DNA of 64,000 nucleotides, taken from positions 64,248 through 128,247 of the forward strand of contig NMRB01000654.1 in NCBI GenBank assembly GCA_002633025.1, in the 5' to 3' direction. The notes under the pieces are model-generated. The model was given only the letters and a program-made list of their open reading frames with translations. It was not told the DNA's origin and did no database searches. Position numbers and translations under genes: made by a program. Below, piece after piece: positions 1 through 13,016 of this stretch. The first letter of the stretch is position 1; every line of letters starts with the position of its first letter. The DNA is from Notospermus geniculatus. Taxonomy: Eukaryota > Nemertea > Pilidiophora > Heteronemertea > Lineidae.

Positions 1-121
1 CGATGATGTCACCATTTGGTAGGTAAGCTACGGCTTCTATAGAAAGCTACAAAATGAGGTCACTTTTAAAGGAATGCAACATGTACTGGTGTGGATCACA
101 TTTATAACATAATCCTCTCTA

Positions 122-366
122 AAGCCGTGGTTACACTACATAGAAATACCCGGGTTTTTCGACACCCGGGTCTAGCCCGGCTGTGAAAAATCCCTCCTGA
201 GGCCCGGTGCCCGTCAACACAACTAAAATTTTGTGACGGGGACCTAAATTAAGCCCTACAAAAACCGTTCGAGCACGGAGGGGATTATTACACCGCGTTT
301 TTAACAGCTGTGGACAGAAAAACCCGGGTTCGACACGGGTTTTTTATGTAGTGTAACAAGGGCTTA
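122..366. repeat. MITE family A, intact copy
   Basis: The two ends are inverted copies of each other: the left end reads AAGCCGTGGTTACACTACAT and the right end, reverse-complemented, reads AAGCCCTTGTTACACTACAT. Just inside both ends lie CCCGGG-rich segments (CGACACCCGGG and its partner CGACACGGG). No coding capacity is visible, so this is a short non-autonomous DNA transposon. A second copy at 22205-24641 is split by another insertion and proves that this is a mobile family. Confidence 0.75.
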
Positions 367-1026
367 AGTCTGCCCCATAAGATTAGTCTACGAATTACAA
401 TTTCACATTCTGATTTCACCATAGATTCCACTTGTAGAAATTCTTTTTCGTTTGACCATCAGATGTCAGAGCCTGTCTATCAACCCTGTTACCAAATTCA
501 TTGATAGCTTTGAACTGTTCACCAACAACGGTTCCTGATCGTAAAACCGAGAACGTTGTCATAAAGTGTGTGTAAAATACTCTTCAATCTGTAATGAATC
601 CACACTTTGCCGTGAACTACTTCGTTTGCACTCTTAGAAGAAAAAGAAATTACAGAGAACCGTTGCCAATAAAAAGAGGTATTTCCATGGCTACAGCATG
701 GTTCAAAACGAACGGGATTTTTATTGACCTCAGCATCAATTGCTTGCCGCTCGTTTCAAATGTTTTGTGAATGCAACTAGCACACGTGACCTTGAGCACT
801 AACTCTATTGGCCAAGCAGACACGTTATTTTTTCAAAAATGTCTTCCAGCGTAAATAGGGTGAGGAACTGCTCAAGAAACGTCGCAATAAATCTGAAATT
901 CGTTTTAATGGTTCGTGTGACCTTAAGCAGCTTCCTTTGCAATATCCAGCAGCTTTTTTCAAAGCTTTCTTCCTTCTCCTGATAATACATGTATTGTACA
1001 TTTGTACAAAATGTACATATAATACG

Positions 1027-1165
1027 TAAAGTCGTCTCCGAATTTCGCAAATTTTCGACCCCAACCGGGGTCTTTCTCAGGCACTTTCCAGTAGAGATCC
1101 TAGAAAGTGCCTGAGGAAGACCCCGATTGGGGTCGAAAATTTGCGAAATTCGGAGACGACTTTAT
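1027..1165. repeat. Inverted repeat (hairpin MITE)
   Basis: The arms AAAGTCGTCTCCGAATTTCG and its reverse complement face each other around a short loop near 1090. The arms continue through the string GACCCCAACCGGGGTC. Pieces of the same family recur at about 20366-20412 and 20499-20530. There is no coding content. Confidence 0.75.
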
Positions 1166-4100
1166 GTATCATATTATTTTGTGTGGCGTTCTTTGTGCTT
1201 TATGTTGGATATCTGTTCTGTACAAAATGTAGTCAGGGACTTCTCACCAATATCGTCTTCGTATGTACGTGTACGATCTGGCTATTGTAAATACCAACCC
1301 AGTTTAACGTAACCCTGTTACGAGCCCACGAAATTTTATGTGCACGGTTCCTTCGTACAGCCTGCATGAGGAAGACGGTGATGGCGGGGACTCCCTAATT
1401 CTCTTTTCAGACCGAGACCGACAGGTGTAGACCTTGATCTGCAAGGGTCTTACGAACAAAAACGATGATCACAACGAACCAGAAATACTGATGAGCTTCA
1501 AGAGGTTCCGAGAACAGGAAATTGTGCCTGAAAATATCCTTCAGAAGAAATACCCAACAACGTTTTTCTTTGGGAGATACTGCCCAAAGGTCCAAGTGAC
1601 AAATATACAGATTTTTTAGGGGAAAAAAGTTAATTTCGATTTGTCCCTTCTGTTCTTTGCGGATCAGGCCGTCATAACCTTCAGCAACTGCCACTGTTAT
1701 TTTTTTCTTGTTTCAAATTCTTCGTTTCAATCAGTCCTACATCGGAAAGCCAAAGAAAAAGAGGCTTTTCAAGTTGAATCCAACGAGCGTCAGTGTGTCT
1801 ATGAAGTCCTAGAAAACTTAGAACTACTGTGGCGATTTGCTTTTAGGTTTTACTTTGATATTCCCTCTTGCAAAAGGTATGGTATTTGACAAAAAGTTAG
1901 AAGAGTGTGTGTGTTGACAGGAACGGCAGGGGCTAATTGGATACTCCTGAATGACTTCAAGAATTAACACGCCGTCTTATTGTCAGCAGATAACAGCGTT
2001 TGCATTAAATTTCATTTCCTGGTAGCACGGTAAGTCGAAGTAATACGTAAGGCAGTCATTTTCAAAATTCGTATCTTTTCGGTGTAGGCATATTTCGAAA
2101 CTCCTTTCCATCAGGATATAAAGAAACGATTTTAAGAAACGCAATGCCTAACTACATTTACGAAAATAAAGCTATTTCAACAGTCTTGTCGGCCATCATA
2201 CTGTACATGTCGAAAGAAGCACAGTGTTGTTGTGTGCATTCACATGAACAGATGCCTGCGTGCATGTAGGGGCCTACATGTACATGTACATGAACAACAG
2301 ATCTGATGCTCGTTCATCTTGATATCAAATGCTTCAATGTCACTTTATTAGTTGGTAATTGTGTGCTTCGCCGCCTCTGATGGCAGGAACCAGGATGTGG
2401 AATGTCAACGGACAGTTTCAAAGCACATCAATAAGTTGACAACTCAATACGGTAGTCTCAAGCACGGTTGACCTCACTTCACCTGTCATGCTGTACAATT
2501 GTAGCATTCAACCACACATCATGATACGATGAAACGAATTTACGACTTAGCCAGGACTTCCGCAAAAATGTTAACCGGGGGATTTCCCCTCTTTTTCAAA
2601 AAGTTATGGTAACTGGCAAATTTGCAGGGGTTTCAGCACGACAAAATTATCTTTGATGGTGAAAAAGGTGTTACCAAATTTACAGCATCGATACAGGAAA
2701 TTTAGAGATCGTGACTCCAAAAGGGTGACAAATAGAGGGTCCACAGACTGGCAAGACAAGTGCCAAAGGCCAAGCACAGAGAGGTTACGATTCCCCTGGC
2801 CGTGGATGGTTGGCTTTGCTTCTGAACTGAGCCTTTGCGAGCAGGTAACTGATCTTTGATATCGAACTGAACCACAACAAGCAGTTGTCCAACCTTGCTA
2901 CCGACAAGACGGTGTCAAATGAGTTTCAAGATTTCAAGGCTTTGGGTAGGCCTACTTGAAACTGCACTAATTCAAGAGCTTTTACCGGTAACTTAATTTC
3001 TTTTATCACCTGCATTTCAAATGATACATTCCAATATCACCATCAATTCTAGAAAGGAATCATCTGGCATCTTCAGTTAACAGTATAAATGCCAATTCTG
3101 CATTCAACTTTGGAACGTTACTAACAAAATCGGTATCTCTATGAGGATTTTTTCGACAGCAAAGAACATCTCGCCTGATGCAGTCTGTACATTTAAAACC
3201 GTGCATGGCGATTACACACAGTTTTTGTAGACCAGCATCCGCCCCACAATTGCGTATCGGGTCTACATAGACTCGAACTCCTGGGGGCAAACGACAAGCA
3301 ACAGTTTCAAACCCGACCATCGGACGCGAACTTTAGGACACCCCTAAGCCAATTCGGTTGACTGGGTATCTTGTTTTCGCGCATTTTGTACAATTTTCCG
3401 GCTGTCGATTCAATTTCCCGTCAGGCCATTACCCAACTGGCACCAGAAGAAAGAAAATCGGACGGGATTATTTCCTTGAAGAATGAACTGTTACAAGGCT
3501 GACAAAGGGGCCATATTGGACGAGAGATGCCACAGAATGCTGAGGATGCTCTGTGTAAGAGTCTTGATATTTGTCTGGGGGTGCACTCCAGTTAAATGAA
3601 TAGAGGGTTGAGGACAGTGGCATACCGAAAATGGATCCCTTTCAGCTGGTGGATTTTCTTACAAAAAAGTTCGGGTGTGGATGTAAGGTTCCAGGGTCGG
3701 AGGATACCAAGCCGTCAGGACGGCTATCGGTGTGCTTCGCAGTCATAATTCAACAAAACCTGAAACTGCTACGCTCAGCCATGCCCCACGATTCAACTGT
3801 AGGCTTGGAGGTATAGCATGGAGGTATATCTTTGTAAAAGCTCCATGACCATAGCTTACAAAAGGTGACACATGACGAAGGCTTTGTGAATGAAGGGTAG
3901 CAAATCCTTCGCCAGGTTGATAGTCAGGTTTTCCAGATGGACAATAGTTTAGGCACTCGATAATGCTTTACCTCCATGGATAAAGTTACGACAGCTTCGT
4001 GAATGAGGTCCCTGGACAACTTTTGATAGTCGAAATTGGGGTGAACTTGGGCTTTTTTCAAAACGTCAGTGTTGTTTGTAGGACCAACAAATCCAAGATG

Positions 4101-4242
4101 CAGTCGACACATGCATGAACGCCGGCGTGCATGTAGTGCTACATATACATACAATCTGTATACGATTCGTATAGAAAAGCTGGCCTCACAAAAATTAGAA
4201 CTAAACTTGCAGCATTTGTAACGGTTTAACGATGGACATCTA
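1166..4242. other. Intergenic stretch, no gene supported
   Basis: Only short chance open frames are present, without recognisable domains. Near 2270-2300 there is a CATGTACATGTA-type dinucleotide-like tract beside GGCCTACATGTAC, a string that recurs elsewhere in the window (for example near 24040). A Cys-rich frame on the minus strand at 3060-3320 is discussed under rejected items. Confidence 0.5.
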
Positions 4243-4366
4243 GGCCCATATTTTCAAAGCTGTTTTAACGCTAAAATGCATTTTAGTCCAGCACTTGCAT
4301 GCCTATGATGCAAGTGCTGGACTAAAATGCATTTTAGCGTTAAAACAGCTTTGAAAATTTGGGCCC
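4243..4366. repeat. Foldback hairpin, GGGCCC-ended
   Basis: A nearly perfect palindrome. The left arm starts GGCCCATATTTTCAAAGC and the right arm ends with the inverse, CTTTGAAAATTTGGGCCC. The arms run through TTTTAACGCTAAAATGC almost to the centre, at ATGCAAGTGC. Its outer ends resemble those of the hairpins at 8416, 12847, 33045, 33539, 55556 and 60199, although the interior is different. Confidence 0.8.
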
Positions 4367-7300
4367 AAGCGATTTCGCAACAGAAGAACATTCAAATTAA
4401 ACCAACTTTCTTAAAAAGTTATGAAACAAACCATTACAACGAGAACAGGTGAGGAATAAAGTTTAAAAAAACAAGACAAGCTCTTGAAGGATGCAAAGCC
4501 TTGTAGGTGAACACCTTCACCCGCACTCCAGGCTACTCCCTGACATGCCCCATGCAGGTACACTAATCTCCCGCATGTGACATTACACAATTGCCAACCG
4601 AAAAGAAAAAGTTGAAAGCCGCTGAGAACAAAGAACCTTGGCGAGCATCTGTTTTCGGCAGGGTATCATGACGTACCATATTGGAGGTATTACTAGTGTT
4701 GTACACTCCTAAATGGTGAGGATGGTGTATTTTTGTGTCCTGGTTCTCGATTCATTGTGCCAAGCCCATGTTGTGACAGACACCTTGTTGAACTAGAGAA
4801 GGATAAGATCTTGAGGAGGCACAGTGTGTCGACATCAAGATAATGTGGTGACACAATAGCAATTCGTGCTCCTCTCAATGGACAGTCTGAAGATTTGGAC
4901 GCTGAACTCCAACTACGGTGTTTGACGACCGAAAACGACCACAATTTGGCAGACAGAATAATACCAATTTTGTTGGTTGCTAAAAGCAGTGCACACGTTG
5001 GTGTGGACCGAGGGTACACATTTGAACAGGAATTCCTACATCTGGTGGTTTTACCCATTGCCAAATTCTGGTGGCTACATCCGTGATGACTCGAAGTACA
5101 AAATCTTGCCAGACGTTTTTGAAAATGTATTTCGTGGCCTGGCGATGGTATTTCTGACTGTGTGCCTTTTGCAATGGTTCTGTAGCCACATTTCTTGAGA
5201 CTGCAGCGGACCCAAATATTCGTTTGTTAGAAATTATTGTAATAATTTTACAGAAATTGCCTGCAGCAGTCTCCGGAACCTTCTGTAAATTTACATATGC
5301 TATCGATGGTTTATGCTTTCCTACTGGTTGGACTCAATTGAATTTTCCCATGCTTTCTTAGAGCAGTTTGGAAATATAATTTGGTCAGCCTCCAGTCAAG
5401 TCTCTGTTAACATTTCTTTGAGTCTGTAATTTTACAGATCCACGTCCTGGGACTCTGCTGCAGGAATTTTCTGTAAAATCCTCCGTTATTTCTATTAGTG
5501 TACATGTATATACCAACAAGGTACGGTGACTGGCAGTGAACAGAGAACATCGCAATCAACAACAACTTAGCTGATTGAAACCTAAGGTCCTTCAAAGGCC
5601 GTTGAAGGAATCTTATTTCATTTTAATCCTAAAAGAATTTCAAGAAAGCAACATATATATTAACATGATTAATTGATGTATCTGTAAATTGTACTACTTC
5701 TTCACGAACATGAAAACCTGAAACAGGGTCATGCCATGAGTAAGTTCCAGTCATGCCAGTTACTTTTAGGGGTTAGAAAATGCAACGATGATGTTGTTCT
5801 TGTCGTTCAAAAGGCTGGGCACCTTTTCATTAGCCATTAAGTTCGACTTGGCTGTTGACTCTCTGAGTATGGTTTTTGGCCTCTTACTTTCATACATTTT
5901 CGGTAAAATTTTGTCCCAAATGACTTGGAAAAATGGTGCAACTAAGAACTATTTTTCTTTTTGATATTTGGTAAAGGCATGAGTAATGACTTATTTGGGA
6001 GTTTCGTAATATGTTTGGTCACATTATGATTAAGAGATGACCGGTGTGATTCAGGCAGATTTCGTGTGTTGAGTATCATGTAACCAATGAAAGAGATGTA
6101 AGTTGCTCATCCTGAAATTTTTTGGAACACTGAAAAATGTTGACTAAATGTTCATGCATTACCAAATTGAAACACATTAAATTGAATTTTAAGAATATTT
6201 GCCTCCAAATTGTCAAGAAATTTTGAAACATATGTTCACCTCATTGTCAATTTTTCGAGAAATTTCGAAAAAATTTCCAAAAAATTATATCTTAGAAAAG
6301 AAACAATTAGTTCAAAAATAAATGAGAGGAATTAGTTGCAGTGGAACAGTGGTAACATTAGCTCCTGTATAAGTTTATTTTCTGGCAGGCCGCGGGCCAC
6401 AAAGGAATTGAAGACAATGCTTTCTTGGCTATCTCAGACCCATATGGCCAGGTTTTTAGTTTTATGAGAGCCATGAGAGGACGGATTTAGTAATCTATCT
6501 GACTATGTGTCGTCTGACGAGACCAAACAAGAGAAGTGACGACTGAGGATTTGAGTGATACATCTCCCTCCAGTTTAAATCGGGCAATGGTAAGAGGTAA
6601 GCAAATGCCCCTTTTCGGTGAAAAGCATGGAGTACAGAAAAAAAGGTAAAATTTTGAAAAATTTAGGCGAATAAAATTTTGCCATTTTCGGCGCAAGATC
6701 TTATAAGATGCCAAAAATCATTCCGCGGTTCACCTTACCGAGGAAACTGTGCTGTGTAACCAAAATTCAAGAACTGGATCTGTTAAGACCAAATTTTTCG
6801 CGGCGAAAAAATTGCTATAAACGCCACATAAAATGTTGTTTAGCTGTAATAAAATTTTTGAAGATGGTTCATTTACGTTACTTACCGGCTTCTGCAGAGA
6901 ACGAAATCGCAACAGATGAACCTTGGTATAGACAGATCGTCTTCTCTCAGCCGCCATATTGAAAATATCTCCGTCATTCCTATGCACTAAAATGCGGACT
7001 ACGCCCGAATTGAGGCTAAAAGTCGGCCAGGACGCGTGTAAATCATGTCCAGTTGAATGTCAGCCGAGGGAAAATGAACAAAAATAGGCCAGGGAGTCTC
7101 CACGGTTGACTTATTCCGCGCCGAAGTGAACGGGCGAAAACGCAGACGACATATTGAGAACCGCGGACATTACCCGATGTACACAAACGTCATTGTCATC
7201 AAAATGAAAATCCAATCGGTCCAAGACTGAGGTATTCCATCCTGTTATCTTGTATTAAAATCCCTCGAAGGGGGTTAGAATCCGTCAAAATATCCTACGT

Positions 7301-8036
7301 TCCCATTGCCTTTTGCCTCGACATCCCCTAAAATCAAAATGGCCGCTCACTCTCTCCGCATCGCCACATCTCTACGGTGTAATGCGTCACTGTAAAAGAA
7401 CGAGACACAACTGGAGAATAAGACATGAAGAAAGGCGATAAATCGTCCTCTAGGCCGACCAATGGACCGAGAGGGAGACTGCTTTTACGTTCGCGGTCTG
7501 GTCATTCCCCATTTTCTTACACAGAGTACAACAGTCTGAAAATGGCGCAATGAATTTCATATCTGAAAGAAGAAAACCTGTGCATTTCGGAGATATGATA
7601 TTCTTTTGATCTATTTTCTTTTGGCATGACGTCTGCTGCGGCTGTTTGATTCAATGGATACCCATATGCTGCCGGCGCCCTAATTTCAAAAGAAGAGATG
7701 CAGTGGACTCGTGTATCTGTTAGGTTTGGCTTTCATAGCGAAGTTCAGCTGTACAAAATTAGAAATTATCAGCGTCATCGTTAATTGGAACTCAAGCAGA
7801 ATGTAAAGCTTTTTGGTCGGACTTTTAGGACATTACAAAGAGGTTTTTGAAAGCAAATCATTCGGAGTTTTCAGTTTGCAAATATTCGTCCGATGGGTGG
7901 AAATTTATGTGGAATACAAAAAGCCACATAATACAAGTGATAAGGAAAAATACTATTCACTTATTCACGATTTTTGGTCACTTGAATTTCACTTTTCTCG
8001 CTTGGTGTTATGTGGATTCTTAACGACTTCATACAT
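4367..8036. other. Intergenic stretch, no gene supported
   Basis: No open frame here has a recognisable domain or convincing splice partners. Base composition is AT-rich around 5600-6300. I see no RNA gene or clear repeat element in it. Confidence 0.45.
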
Positions 8037-8284
8037 AAGGGAGTAAGAAATAAAAGTGGAAGAAGTGTGAAATTTTGAGGGAATTTTTGAATTTCTCAAA
8101 TTGGGAGAAAATGTTTTCCCATTTTGGGAAATGTTCTTAAGATGACATGATATTTTGTTTGATTTTTCCGGCGATATTTCTCCAAATGGGAAAAAAAATT
8201 CTCCTAATTTGAGAATTTGAAAAATCCGCACAAAATTGCAAAATTTCCCACTTCTTATTTTCCACTTTTATTTCTTACTCCCTT
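8037..8284. repeat. Inverted-repeat element with possible ACAT target duplication
   Basis: The termini AAGGGAGTAAGAAATAAAAG and CTTTTATTTCTTACTCCCTT are inverted copies. The element is bracketed by ACAT at 8033-8036 and again at 8285-8288, consistent with a 4-base target-site duplication, although four bases can match by chance. The interior carries further inverted copies of a TTTCTCAAATTGGGAGAAAA-like string. It is a non-autonomous DNA element with no protein. Confidence 0.7.
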
Positions 8285-8415
8285 ACATGCGGTGATTGAT
8301 AAAAATCGAAAAATTGGGTGTTACAACAAGACTTCATCGAACAACATCCCATAAAATGTCGAAGTTATAAAACATAACATTTTCCATACATTTGTGTAAT
8401 GATCAGAAAAGAACT

Positions 8416-8523
8416 GGGTCCATATTCATAAACATACTAAAGTCAAAGTTGATACTTATCTTTTGTGTTGAATAAAGGATAAATGTCGCACTTAGACTTA
8501 AGTAGTTTTATGAATATGGGCCC
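8416..8523. repeat. Foldback hairpin, GGGCCC-ended
   Basis: The left end is GGGTCCATATTCATAAAC and the right end is TTTATGAATATGGGCCC, its inverse complement. The arms continue through TACTAAAGTC-like sequence. It is the same terminal type as the elements at 21315 and 60199, which also carry ATTCATAAA just inside the end. Confidence 0.75.
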
Positions 8524-9327
8524 TGGTCTCCTGAAACACACTATTTGTCGACTTTCGTCAATAAGTGTATGAAGGCCTTAACAGTGAATCCGATTCTGAG
8601 AAAGCAATTCAAATTCTACAGACAAGAAAGAAGATGAATTGATAAAAAGTTGAATTAATAAAAAGATGAATTATAACTGGGTTAGTGGGATACTAGCAAC
8701 TCGAACGATTCAATTCGTGTTTAATAGCTCAATTTGATGAAAGCTGCAGTCCTTGCGTCGAACTGTTGGCATCATTTCGCCATTGATACATGTACAATTA
8801 TAATGAAATATTCTTAAGTCATTCTCTTGATAAAATGTCAAAAACGTTACTTAGCGCGGGTAGCAAGACCTCATCAAGTTGTTTTAGTTTGGCAAAAATC
8901 TTGGTCTTGACCAGAACCTATAGGTCATGTACTATATCACCATTCCCTTGTCTTTCACAAATTTCACAAATAAAGTCTGTCCGAGAGGGTAAAATACATC
9001 CCCGATCCTCGGATCTGAATTGAAATTTACAGTTCAACAATTCTTTCCCGATGCTTTATAAAGCATTAGAACAAAACACTTCCGTTTGTTGTTTAGGTGG
9101 AATTCACATTCACATATTGCGTAAAAAATACGGTAAGAGGCATTTGATTTCACAAACATTTCAAAAAACACCTCTTTCTCAGTACGACAAAAATATCATC
9201 ACTTTTGCGTTTTGAGGAAGAAGTTTTACTTTAACTGGTTCTTTCCTGAAAGGTAGAGCACAGTATCCCAGGTATTGGTTTTACATACGAATGTACATGT
9301 TCGTACGTACATTCTTCTTGAACGTAT
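8524..9327. other. Intergenic stretch, nothing recognised
   Basis: No gene, RNA or clear repeat seen. A small palindrome of alternating ACATGT/GTACGTAC type occurs near 9285-9310. Confidence 0.4.
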
Positions 9328-9666
9328 AGGATAACAATGGTAAAATCGTAACTTCTCGGAAGTAATCTGTTCTTTAACTGACTCCTTCCCAGTGTAACGT
9401 CGGTGAGTGTTTCTGTAGCTCAGTGTTCCCCAACAATAGACGCGGCCTAGAATGGTTATTGTTGGGTTAGTTGCCGCTTAATCCGTCAGGAGGGAAACAA
9501 TAAGAAAAACACAGAAATACGGGGAACACTGATCGACGTTACACCGGTTCTATAGAACCAGTTCTAGAACTGGGGATTTTGCTGTACCTTTCGGGAAGGA
9601 GTCAGTTAAAGAACAGATTACTTCCTTGGCGACCGAGAAGTTACGATTTTACCATTTTTATCCTAC
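9328..9666. repeat. Nested inverted repeat element
   Basis: The outer arms contain AGGATAACAATGGTAAAATC on the left and its inverse, GATTTTACCATTTTTATCCT, on the right. Within them is a second pair, AACTGACTCCTTCCC against GGGAAGGAGTCAGTT. A third, inner pair includes GTGTAACGTC, GTGTTCCCC and inverses. The innermost pair resembles the termini of the inverted repeat at 15315-15467, so this may be one MITE inserted into another. Confidence 0.65.
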
Positions 9667-10284
9667 GTTGGTTTTGGAGCGAAATTTAGATATAGCCTAC
9701 TGTAGGATTTTTCGTAGGATTACATATCGTAACTTCTTGGTTGCAAATTGAACTGCAATGTCCTCTCGATGAGGAAAACCGGTCCACATCCTCCTAAAGC
9801 AGGGTTTTTACCTCATTCTGTTTCCTCACACTTTGTGTGCGAGTGTACATGTATAAAGAGGAGCAAGACCAAAGCCCTGCTATGGGAGGATGCCAGGCCC
9901 AGGAATGAGAACGAAAAATGGCTTTCCTACACAAATCGTTTTTCCGTGGGAGGGAAACTTACTCAACCCTCCTTTTTTCAACCCGAAACAGGACGTTCTA
10001 ATTCACATACACCATTTGCATCTATATTGTGGAATAAATGGTGATTCCATTGCCATAAACAACATTAGCTCTGGAGGGTGAAACAAAAAATGACTGCTCT
10101 GGGATCACAATGAGTGCCACGGGTCTCACCCTCGTTTTGTAACTGCATATGAAAAAAAATCATATTATTCAAACCTAACAGGACTAGCTCTATCTTCTAT
10201 AGTCATCTACTATGATATCAAGTTTTATTGTCCACTGTGCACTATACCAACTTCTAATTAACATAAGATGCAGGATATTCCCAA

Positions 10285-10795
10285 TACCCTGTCAGTATAG
10301 TCCCCCTCTGCGAATACATGTTGATGCCACAGTCACCATTGACATTGTCCAATACCTTCCGAGCCTACGATCTACAAATACACTTTGTCACCCAGTCAGT
10401 GCCATTGTCTACCCCCTCTGAGCCGAAGATTTACGCTAGGCCTCACTTTGATGCCCTCAGTCAGTGCCATTGTCTAACCAAGGCCTACGTCTGAGCCTAA
10501 AGATCTGCAAATAGTCTACAGGCCTACCATCGTCTATCTCCCCCTCAGCCTCAGATCTGCAAATACATTTTGATGCTCATATTGTCTGGGCCTAAGATTT
10601 ATAAATACACTTTGATGCCCATATAGTCAGTGCCATTGTCTGGGCCTAAGATTTATAAATATACTTTGATGCCCATATAGTCAGTGCCATTGTCTGGGCC
10701 TAAGATTTATAAATACACTTTGATGCCATATAGTCAGTGCCATTGTCTGGGCCTAAGATTTTCGAATACACTTTGATGCCCAGCACAGCCATCAC
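10285..10795. repeat. Minisatellite, 54-base unit
   Basis: Four nearly identical units start at 10584, 10638, 10692 and 10745 (spacing 54, 54 and 53). Each contains GTCTGGGCCTAAGATTTATA followed by CACTTTGATGCCC and GTCAGTGCCATT. Upstream from about 10285 the same words (GATGCC, CAGTCAGTGCCATTGTC, TCTGCAAATA) occur at looser spacing, so the array decays from homogeneous at one end to degenerate at the other. Confidence 0.85.
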
Positions 10796-11639
10796 CGTTG
10801 TCTTCGAATTGTATACGTGGTCCACCTGAGACCAATGTATACAATCAGAATGTCCTAGAGAGGACCATGAGCTTACAATGTTTACGATCAGACGATGGGT
10901 TGCGACTGTCCGTCACCGTTCGTCACCGAAAAGCAAAGGTCCCTGCCGTGTGAGCGAATCTCAGTGTATTCCACTAAGGACTACAGAGGCCATACCACTC
11001 CTAGGAGTCTGAATCTTTGCTCCCTCACCTGCATGGGGTCCTATCAAATGACGAACTAGAAGTCCCCAGTATCTCGCACAACCTGACTCCACCAAAAGTC
11101 ACACTCACCCCTTTATAAGACGCTTACATTTGATATAAAATATGGGCTTGCCATAAAATTTGACTTGAATGCATCTCTTACCCTGTGGGGCGGCCGTTTT
11201 GTTCTTCATACGATACCAACGGCCGTACACGGGGCGCCGCGTTGGTGAATAGCGCGGTCGGGCAACGGGACCGAGAGCGATATTTTGGACAATGCAGCTC
11301 CGCTCCCCTGGACCGGGGTTGTAAGTGAGACTGCCATAATTGGTGCCTTTCGGGCTAATCTTCGGGATCGACAAGGAAAGACCGTGTTCTGTGATGACAC
11401 TGGTCTTTGTTTAGGTGGGCTACCTTACACGATTGTGATGGGACGATGGAAAAAATAAGCCCTATTGATAACAAGAGGACACTGATCCTAATGGTGCTCG
11501 AGGGCCATCGACTTGATACTTTCCGGGATTGAGGAAGAGGAGAGATATCTTGGGGCTTTTTGGAGCTGCAGTGAAGATTATCAACAGGCTGAAGATGGAT
11601 ATTACACTCGGCAAGAGTTCATTCTCAGCTGATTGTTTT
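10796..11639. other. Intergenic stretch before the assembly gap
   Basis: No gene or repeat recognised. Locally GC-richer sequence occurs around 11190-11300 but carries no supported exon. The stretch ends in the N gap. Confidence 0.4.
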
Positions 11640-12292
11640 NNNNNNNNNNNNNNNNNNNNNNNNNNNNNNNNNNNNNNNNNNNNNNNNNNNNNNNNNNNNN
11701 NNNNNNNNNNNNNNNNNNNNNNNNNNNNNNNNNNNNNNNNNNNNNNNNNNNNNNNNNNNNNNNNNNNNNNNNNNNNNNNNNNNNNNNNNNNNNNNNNNNN
11801 NNNNNNNNNNNNNNNNNNNNNNNNNNNNNNNNNNNNNNNNNNNNNNNNNNNNNNNNNNNNNNNNNNNNNNNNNNNNNNNNNNNNNNNNNNNNNNNNNNNN
11901 NNNNNNNNNNNNNNNNNNNNNNNNNNNNNNNNNNNNNNNNNNNNNNNNNNNNNNNNNNNNNNNNNNNNNNNNNNNNNNNNNNNNNNNNNNNNNNNNNNNN
12001 NNNNNNNNNNNNNNNNNNNNNNNNNNNNNNNNNNNNNNNNNNNNNNNNNNNNNNNNNNNNNNNNNNNNNNNNNNNNNNNNNNNNNNNNNNNNNNNNNNNN
12101 NNNNNNNNNNNNNNNNNNNNNNNNNNNNNNNNNNNNNNNNNNNNNNNNNNNNNNNNNNNNNNNNNNNNNNNNNNNNNNNNNNNNNNNNNNNNNNNNNNNN
12201 NNNNNNNNNNNNNNNNNNNNNNNNNNNNNNNNNNNNNNNNNNNNNNNNNNNNNNNNNNNNNNNNNNNNNNNNNNNNNNNNNNNNNNNNNNNN
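11640..12292. other. Assembly gap (653 N)
   Basis: An unbroken run of N. Open frames that appear to cross it on either strand are artefacts of unknown bases. Confidence 0.99.
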
Positions 12293-12846
12293 GCTGTCAG
12301 AAGCTGGTATCATGGTATAAGGGTTAGTCATTCTGAAAGGGTTTACCTTCAGCTTTTGCCCCTAAATTACATTGGCAGGCCCTCAGACCACTGTGGTGTG
12401 AGATTCTTGACTTCCGAAATAAGGACGTACGTGTATTTCGCTAGCATGCCACGGTATATCACCCCGGGACCCACGCAAAGCGCCAGATCGATAGAAAAAA
12501 GTCAAAACCGTGTATTATTTGATTATAAAAACACTGCGAAGGAACACTCGATTTTCGCTTGTCAGACAAAGCTATCATTGGTCGCGAGACATCTCTTGAA
12601 TTAACGGGATCTCGTTCATCACGTCTGGCACTTTTGCCTAATATTTTATCGAATCCGTGAATACTATGGCTTCGATTTCCGAAATGCCAAAGGATATCAA
12701 CAGAAAATTCCCCACTGGGGACTTAGGTGAGCTTTTGATGGCCCAGTCCAAGAGGAGATACAGTCAGAACAACTGATATACTGATCTGAGAATTGTTTAC
12801 CCGTCTAGACAATGAGATTGACTTTTAATGTGCAGACTTTAGATAT
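12293..12846. other. Intergenic stretch after the gap
   Basis: No gene, RNA or repeat recognised. Confidence 0.4.
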
Positions 12847-13016
12847 GGGCCCGTATTTTAGAATGCTCCTCAACGTAAAGGAGTTGCTCAAGGCTATTGT
12901 TCTCAACAGGAACGTAAAGGAGTTCCTCAAGGCTATTGTTCCCAACAAGAGAACAACAGCCTAGCCTTGAGGAACTTCTTTACGTTGAGGAGCATTCTAA
13001 AATATTAGTACGGGCC
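12847..13016. repeat. Foldback hairpin, family H1, with internal duplication
   Basis: The ends are GGGCCCGTATTTTAGAATGC and its inverse. The left arm carries two tandem copies of AACGTAAAGGAGTT(G/C)CTCAAGG...TTGTT(C)(T/C)CAACA, whereas the other H1 copies (33539-33657 and 55556-55675) carry one. It looks like replication slippage within one arm. Confidence 0.85.

Noticed and set aside
3060-3320. Cys-rich 86-codon minus-strand frame with a plausible internal acceptor (TTTGCCCCCAG)
   Set aside because: The Cys spacing does not match a domain I know, and no neighbouring exon is visible.
10285-10795. CRISPR-like array
   Set aside because: The 54-base units are contiguous without unique spacers, and the window is eukaryotic; it is a minisatellite.
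11462-12604. Long frames crossing the N gap on both strands
   Set aside because: Their length comes entirely from unknown bases.
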